Assembly (NCBI GenBank): GCA_943788635.1
Contig: CALSRA010000010.1
Span: forward strand, 62,001-126,000
Direction of reading: 5' to 3'
Length of the DNA: 64,000 nucleotides
DNA from: an uncultured Alphaproteobacteria bacterium
Lineage (GTDB): Bacteria; Pseudomonadota; Alphaproteobacteria; UBA8366; GCA-2717185
Below, piece by piece: positions 58,284-64,000 of this stretch. A program made the position numbers and the translations under genes. The notes beneath the pieces were generated by a model. The model was not told the origin of the DNA. It saw only the letters and a list, made by a program, of their open reading frames with translations, and ran no database searches. The number at the start of each line of letters is the position of its first letter. Positions within the stretch are counted from its first letter, which is position 1.

Positions 58284-59393
58284 TTGACTGCCGCGACAGC
58301 CTTGCAGGTGAATGTGTCGGAAACGACCGGAACTGAAACACCCGAACTGGATATTCTGGACGGTGTACCGGACCCGGTGATCCTGCTGGATGCGGCCCGC
58401 AAGGTCATTCGCCTGAATCAGGCGGCCCTGCGATTTTTCGAGATAGATTTTCAGGGGCGTGACCTGACCTTTCTGATACGGCACCCGAATGTTCTGGCTG
58501 CCGTTGATGCCGTGTTGGCTGGCAAGGGCGTGCAACAGGACGACGTCACCATCGCCCGCGATGTGCCGCGACAGTTTACCGTAGATGTATCGCCGGTGCG
58601 GACGGGTGAAAACGCCAATGAACAGGGTGCGATGCTGGTCATGCATGATGTGACCGCAGAGCGTAATGCCGAAGAAATGCGCGCCGATTTCGTTGCCAAT
58701 GTCAGTCACGAACTGCGTTCACCGTTGTCGTCGCTGGTGGGTTTCATCGAAACACTGCGCGGACCGGCACGCGACGACCCGGAAGCCCGCACCCGGTTCC
58801 TGGGCATCATGGAAAGCGAAGCGCAGCGGATGACGCGGCTGATCGGCGATCTGTTGTCGCTCTCCAAGGTGGAGGCTGATAAACACATCCCGCCGGAAGA
58901 TTATGTAAAACTGCCGGATCTGCTGGGCAGCATTGCCGATTCATTCTCTGTCCGCGCCGCGAAGCGGAATATGGGCATTGATCTGGATATTGACCTGGAT
59001 CTGCCGGCTGTGATTGGCGAACAGGACGAATTGACAATTGTTTTTCAGAACCTGATTGCCAATGCCATCAGCTATGGGCGGGAAGGCACGCGAATACGCA
59101 TTTCGGTCAAGCCGGTTGACCGTATTCCCAATGCCGGTGATCCCGGTATCGCCATATGTGTTGCCGATAGCGGCGATGGCGTCGCCCCGGAACAGATACC
59201 GCGCCTGACCGAACGGTTCTATCGCGTGGATAAGGGGCGGTCGCGATCAATGGGCGGTACGGGGCTGGGGTTGGCCATCGTCAAGCATATCATCAGCCGC
59301 CATCGTGGCAGGCTTGCCATTGAAAGCACGGTCGGTGAAGGCAGCCGATTTACCGTGTATCTGCCGCGGGACCAGGAGCCGCCGCACCGCTGA
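58284..59393 (+). CDS. phoR: PAS-containing PhoR-like sensor histidine kinase without a TM segment
   Basis: PDPVILLDAARKVIRLNQAALRFF (PAS), VANVSHELRSPLSSLVGFIETL (HisKA), GGTGLGLAIVKHIISRHRGRLAIES (HATPase); upstream of pst genes. Confidence 0.88.
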   Translation: MTAATALQVNVSETTGTETPELDILDGVPDPVILLDAARKVIRLNQAALRFFEIDFQGRDLTFLIRHPNVLAAVDAVLAGKGVQQDDVTIARDVPRQFTVDVSPVRTGENANEQGAMLVMHDVTAERNAEEMRADFVANVSHELRSPLSSLVGFIETLRGPARDDPEARTRFLGIMESEAQRMTRLIGDLLSLSKVEADKHIPPEDYVKLPDLLGSIADSFSVRAAKRNMGIDLDIDLDLPAVIGEQDELTIVFQNLIANAISYGREGTRIRISVKPVDRIPNAGDPGIAICVADSGDGVAPEQIPRLTERFYRVDKGRSRSMGGTGLGLAIVKHIISRHRGRLAIESTVGEGSRFTVYLPRDQEPPHR

Positions 59394-59431
59394 ACCGTGC
59401 GAAACCCGCCTGCGTCAAACGGGCTCACAGG

Positions 59432-59460
59432 CCGTCATAAAACTGTAACACGACTGTCAT
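59432..59460 (+). promoter_or_regulatory. Pho box upstream of pstS
   Basis: CCGTCAT-AAAA-CTGTAAC-ACGA-CTGTCAT: three 7-mers at 11-bp spacing (59432, 59443, 59454). Confidence 0.78.
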
Positions 59461-59548
59461 AAAAGGGCAGTGTCGGGAGCCTAGGTTGCGCCGGTCGGTA
59501 GGATGAGCCTGCCGTTGAAGCGAGCAGACTGCAAGGAGATAGCAAAAG

Positions 59549-60577
59549 ATGCTCAAGAATATTCTGGCCCTGAGTGCCGTTGCCCTGATTGGCGCGACCG
59601 GTATGGCGGAAGCCCGCGACCAGATTCGCATTGTCGGATCTTCTACCGTATTTCCGTTTTCCACCACTGTTGCCGAACGTTTCGGCAAGACGACAGATTT
59701 CAAGACCCCGGTCGTTGAAAGCACCGGTTCCGGCGGTGGCTTGAAGTTGTTCTGTTCCGGTGCCGGTGTTGATACGCCGGATATCACCAATGCCTCACGT
59801 CGGATCAAGTCGTCCGAAGTCGCGCTTTGCGCCAAGAACGGCGTCAAGGAAATCATCGAGGTAAAGGTCGGTTATGACGGTATCGTCATCGCCAATACCC
59901 GCAAGGCAAAACAGTTCGATCTGTCACGCAAGGAAATATTTCTCGCCTTGGCCAAGGACATCATGGTCTACGGAAAAATTGTTCCGAACCCGAACAAAAC
60001 CTGGAAAGACGTGAACGCGGCACTGCCGGCGATCAGGATCGAAGTCATGGGCCCGCCGCCGACCTCCGGCACGCGCGATGCCTTCGTTGAACTCGCCATG
60101 GAAAAGGGCTGCAGCGATATTCCAGAAATCAAGGCGATGAAGAAAACCGACAAGAATGGCTTCAAGGCGCTTTGCCACACGATGCGTGAAGACGGCGCCT
60201 TCATTGAAGCGGGCGAAAACGACAACCTGATCGTCCAGAAGCTGAACGCCAATCCGGATGCCTTCGGTATTTTTGGTTACAGCTTCCTCGACCAGAACTC
60301 GGATACGGTTCAGGGCAGCAAGATTGGCGGCATGGACCCGACATTCGAAAACATTGCCGATGGCAAATACCCGGTGTCGCGTCCGCTGTTCTTCTACGTC
60401 AAGAAAGCACATATCGGAACAGTTCCGGGTATCCAGGAATTCATGACCGAGTTCACCGCCGAATCGACCTGGGGTGAAGAAGGTTACCTCACCGACAAGG
60501 GTTTGATCCCGCTGGGCGATGCCGAGCGCAAGGACTGGTCCAACAAGGTAAATAGTCTTGCCAATCTCTCCATGTAG
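59549..60577 (+). CDS. pstS: phosphate ABC transporter substrate-binding protein
   Basis: signal peptide; IRIVGSSTVFPFSTTVAERFG; VVESTGSGGGLKLFCSGAG; TSGTRDAFVEL. Confidence 0.96.
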   Translation: MLKNILALSAVALIGATGMAEARDQIRIVGSSTVFPFSTTVAERFGKTTDFKTPVVESTGSGGGLKLFCSGAGVDTPDITNASRRIKSSEVALCAKNGVKEIIEVKVGYDGIVIANTRKAKQFDLSRKEIFLALAKDIMVYGKIVPNPNKTWKDVNAALPAIRIEVMGPPPTSGTRDAFVELAMEKGCSDIPEIKAMKKTDKNGFKALCHTMREDGAFIEAGENDNLIVQKLNANPDAFGIFGYSFLDQNSDTVQGSKIGGMDPTFENIADGKYPVSRPLFFYVKKAHIGTVPGIQEFMTEFTAESTWGEEGYLTDKGLIPLGDAERKDWSNKVNSLANLSM

Positions 60578-60587
60578 AGCGGCTTCT

Positions 60588-61553
60588 GTGAACACCCTCG
60601 CCCGTGCCAGCTTTATCGGCACGTCACGGGCGAGGCGTGTACAGAAGAACATCGAACGGGCCGCGATGGCCGTACTTATTCTGTGCGCCACCGTTGCCAT
60701 CCTCACCACAATCGGTATCGTTTTTTCCCTTTTATTCGAATCTCTCAGGTTTTTTTCGCAGGTCCCCATTACGGATTTCCTGTTTGGCCTGAACTGGAGC
60801 CCGCAAACCGCGATGCGCTCGGACCAGGTCGGTGCCAGCGGCTCCTTCGGTGCGGTTCCATTACTGGCCGGGACGTTCCTGATCAGTGCGATCGCAATGA
60901 CGGTTGCGGTACCTTTCGGCCTGTTATCGGCTATTTATCTTTCCGAATACGCGTCAAGACGGGCACGCGATATCCTCAAGCCACTGCTTGAAATTCTCGC
61001 CGGGATCCCGACGGTCGTTTATGGCTTCTTTGCCGCCCTTGTCGTGGCGCCGATGATCCGCGATGCCGGTAGCGGCGTTGGGCTCGATATTTCATCGGAA
61101 AGCGCGCTGGCCGCAGGGGCTGTCATGGGCATCATGATTATCCCCTTTATCTCGTCCCTGTCGGATGATGCGCTGGCCGCTGTACCGGACTCGCTCCGTC
61201 AGGCCGGGTACGGGCTTGGGGCCACACAGGCGGAAACCATCCGGCAGGTGATCCTGCCCGCGGCGCTGCCAGGGATATCAGGCGGCATCCTGCTGGCCAT
61301 GTCCCGTGCCGTCGGCGAAACAATGATTGTTGTGATGGCGGCCGGGCTGGCTGCAAACCTGACCGCAAATCCATTGGCGGCGGTGACGACTGTCACCGCG
61401 CAGATTGTCGCGCTGCTGACCGGCGACCAGGAATTTGACAGCGCCAAAACATTATCGGCCTTCGCGCTTGGCCTTCTGTTGTTCCTTATCACGCTGGTCT
61501 TCAACGTTGCGGCGTTGCGGATCGTTCGAAAGTACAGGCAGCAATATGACTGA
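60588..61553 (+). CDS. pstC: phosphate ABC transporter permease
   Basis: IYLSEYASRRARDILKPLLEILAGIPTVVYGFFAALVVAP; GILLAMSRAVGETMIVVMAAG; GTG start. Confidence 0.95.
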   Translation: MNTLARASFIGTSRARRVQKNIERAAMAVLILCATVAILTTIGIVFSLLFESLRFFSQVPITDFLFGLNWSPQTAMRSDQVGASGSFGAVPLLAGTFLISAIAMTVAVPFGLLSAIYLSEYASRRARDILKPLLEILAGIPTVVYGFFAALVVAPMIRDAGSGVGLDISSESALAAGAVMGIMIIPFISSLSDDALAAVPDSLRQAGYGLGATQAETIRQVILPAALPGISGGILLAMSRAVGETMIVVMAAGLAANLTANPLAAVTTVTAQIVALLTGDQEFDSAKTLSAFALGLLLFLITLVFNVAALRIVRKYRQQYD

Positions 61554-62847
61554 CACCGCCAATCGTGCTTATGGCAACAGCGAAAAGATTGCCGCCAGTC
61601 TCGCCGCGCGTCACCGTTCGGAGAAATGGTTTCGGGGAATAGGCTTCGCCGCAATTGTCGCTGCGCTGGGCTTCCTCGCCTTCATGATTCTCTCGATCGG
61701 TTCGACGGGATACAAGGCTTTTCAGCAAACCTATGTGCAGCTTGAAATCAATTTCGATGCCGATGTAATCGACCCGGAAGGCACGCGCGACCCGGCCGTA
61801 TTGTCCAGGGCCAATTATCAGGGGCTCGTTCGCAAGGCGTTGCGGGATATGTTCCCGGACGTGAAAAGCCGGCGTGACCGGCGCAGCCTGAACGACACGG
61901 TCAGTAGTGTGGGCCAGTTCGAACTGATGGACATGGTGCTGGCCGACCCCTCGCTGATCGGGACCACCAGAACCGTATGGCTGACGGCGTCCGACGATTT
62001 CGACATGGCGATGAAAGGCAGTATTCCCCTGGATGTGCCACAGGATGAACGGCGCATTAGCGACAAGCAGATCTCCTGGCTGGACAAGCTGAACAGCGAA
62101 GGTCGCCTGGAAAGCCGGTTTAATTCCCGGTTCTTTACATCTGGCGATTCACGCGAACCCGAACAGGCCGGCATTCTGGCGGCGCTGGTCGGGACCGGGT
62201 TCAGCCTGCTCGTCTGTTTCGCTTTTGCCTTTCCGGTCGGCGTGTTGTCCGCGGTTTATCTGGAGATGTTCGCACCACGGAACCGCATCAGCGACATTAT
62301 CGAAATCAATATCAACAACCTTGCGGCTGTCCCGTCCATCGTGTTCGGGTTGCTTGGTCTGGCGATGCTTCTTGGCGTCTTCGGCATGCCGCGATCCTCG
62401 CCGCTGGTCGGTGGTATGGTTCTGGCGCTGATGACCCTGCCGACGATTATTGTTGCGGCGCGCGCCTCGCTGAAGGCGGTGCCGCCGTCGTTGCGGGACG
62501 CGGCCCTCGGCCTTGGCGCCAGTGAAATGCAGGCAGTGTTCCATCATGTGGTGCCGCTCGGCGCTGCCCGGGAATGCTGACCGGCGCCATCATCGGCATG
62601 GCGCAGGCCCTCGGCGAAACCGCGCCCCTGCTGATGATCGGCATGGTCGCCTTCATCGTCGATATTCCCGGCAGTGTCCTGGATCCGGCAACGGCATTGC
62701 CCGTACAGATCTTCCTGTGGGCGGATAGCCCGGAGCGCGGCTTCGCCGAGACGAACGGCTGCTGCAATTCTGGTACTGCTCGGCTTTCTGGTCGTGATGA
62801 ATCTGGTTGCGATTATCTTGCGTAAAAAATTCGAACAACGTTGGTAG
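61546..62847 (+). pseudogene. pstA: phosphate ABC transporter permease, apparent frameshifts ~62565 and ~62750
   Basis: MTDTANRAYG start overlapping the pstC stop; EININNLAAVPSIVFGLLGLAM; MLTGAIIGMAQALGETAPLLMIGMVAF; C-terminus [31 protein letters not shown] in a third frame. Confidence 0.92.
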
Positions 62848-62861
62848 GGAACATCAAGAAA

Positions 62862-63680
<819 letters not shown>

Positions 63681-63695
63681 GCGAAAGGCAGCGTC

Positions 63696-64000
63696 ATGGC
63701 AGGCAACCATATCGTCACATCGTTTGATGACGACCTGAGCCGACTCGACAGCATGATCGCCGCAATGGGCGGCCTCGCCGAGGCGCAGCTTGCACAGGCG
63801 ATCGACGCACTCGTCAAGCGTGACGCGGCGCTCGCGGAAACCATCGCTGCCCGCGATGACGATGATCGATGACCTGGAGCGCGAGGTCGATTTGTTCACC
63901 GTTGAAGTGCTGACCCGGCGCCAGCCGCTGGCGGCAGACCTTCGCAGAGTCATTTCGGCGTTGAAGGCGGCGAATGACCTCGAACGGATCGGCGACCTTT
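63696..64000 (+). pseudogene. phoU: phosphate transport system regulator, truncated by window end and apparently frameshifted ~63860
   Basis: [43 protein letters not shown]; then IDDLEREVDLFTVEVLTRRQPLAADLRRVISALKAANDLERIGDL in the shifted frame. Confidence 0.9.

Overview
The window is a gene-dense, GC-rich chromosomal segment that looks alphaproteobacterial (Rhodospirillales-like). This rests on a circularly permuted two-piece tmRNA with an ANDNFA-type tag, an alpha-type SspB, a phoR-pstSCAB-phoU locus and an ArsR-methyltransferase/metF/metH cluster. I found no CRISPR array, IS element or prophage. Recognisable loci include a minimal mer locus (merR // merF-GDCCVxC), metH/metF, mlaA/mlaC, ettA, fumarase, sspB-ssrA, thyA-folA, hppD, polA, a TetR-Aas-like phospholipid acyltransferase operon, a split-beta nitrile hydratase/thiocyanate hydrolase operon, pckA, and phoR/pst. 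The most unusual feature is a single ORF (26045-27205) encoding a CheW domain, a low-complexity linker and a group-1 truncated hemoglobin. It could be a globin-gated chemotaxis adaptor. Several genes (sspB, TetR, aas, pckA, rhodanese, pstA, pstB, phoU) carry 1-nt frameshifts with the reading frame otherwise preserved. I read these mainly as sequence or assembly errors, especially at 46.9-47.6 kb and 62.5-63.9 kb. Everything here was read by eye; no database searches were run.
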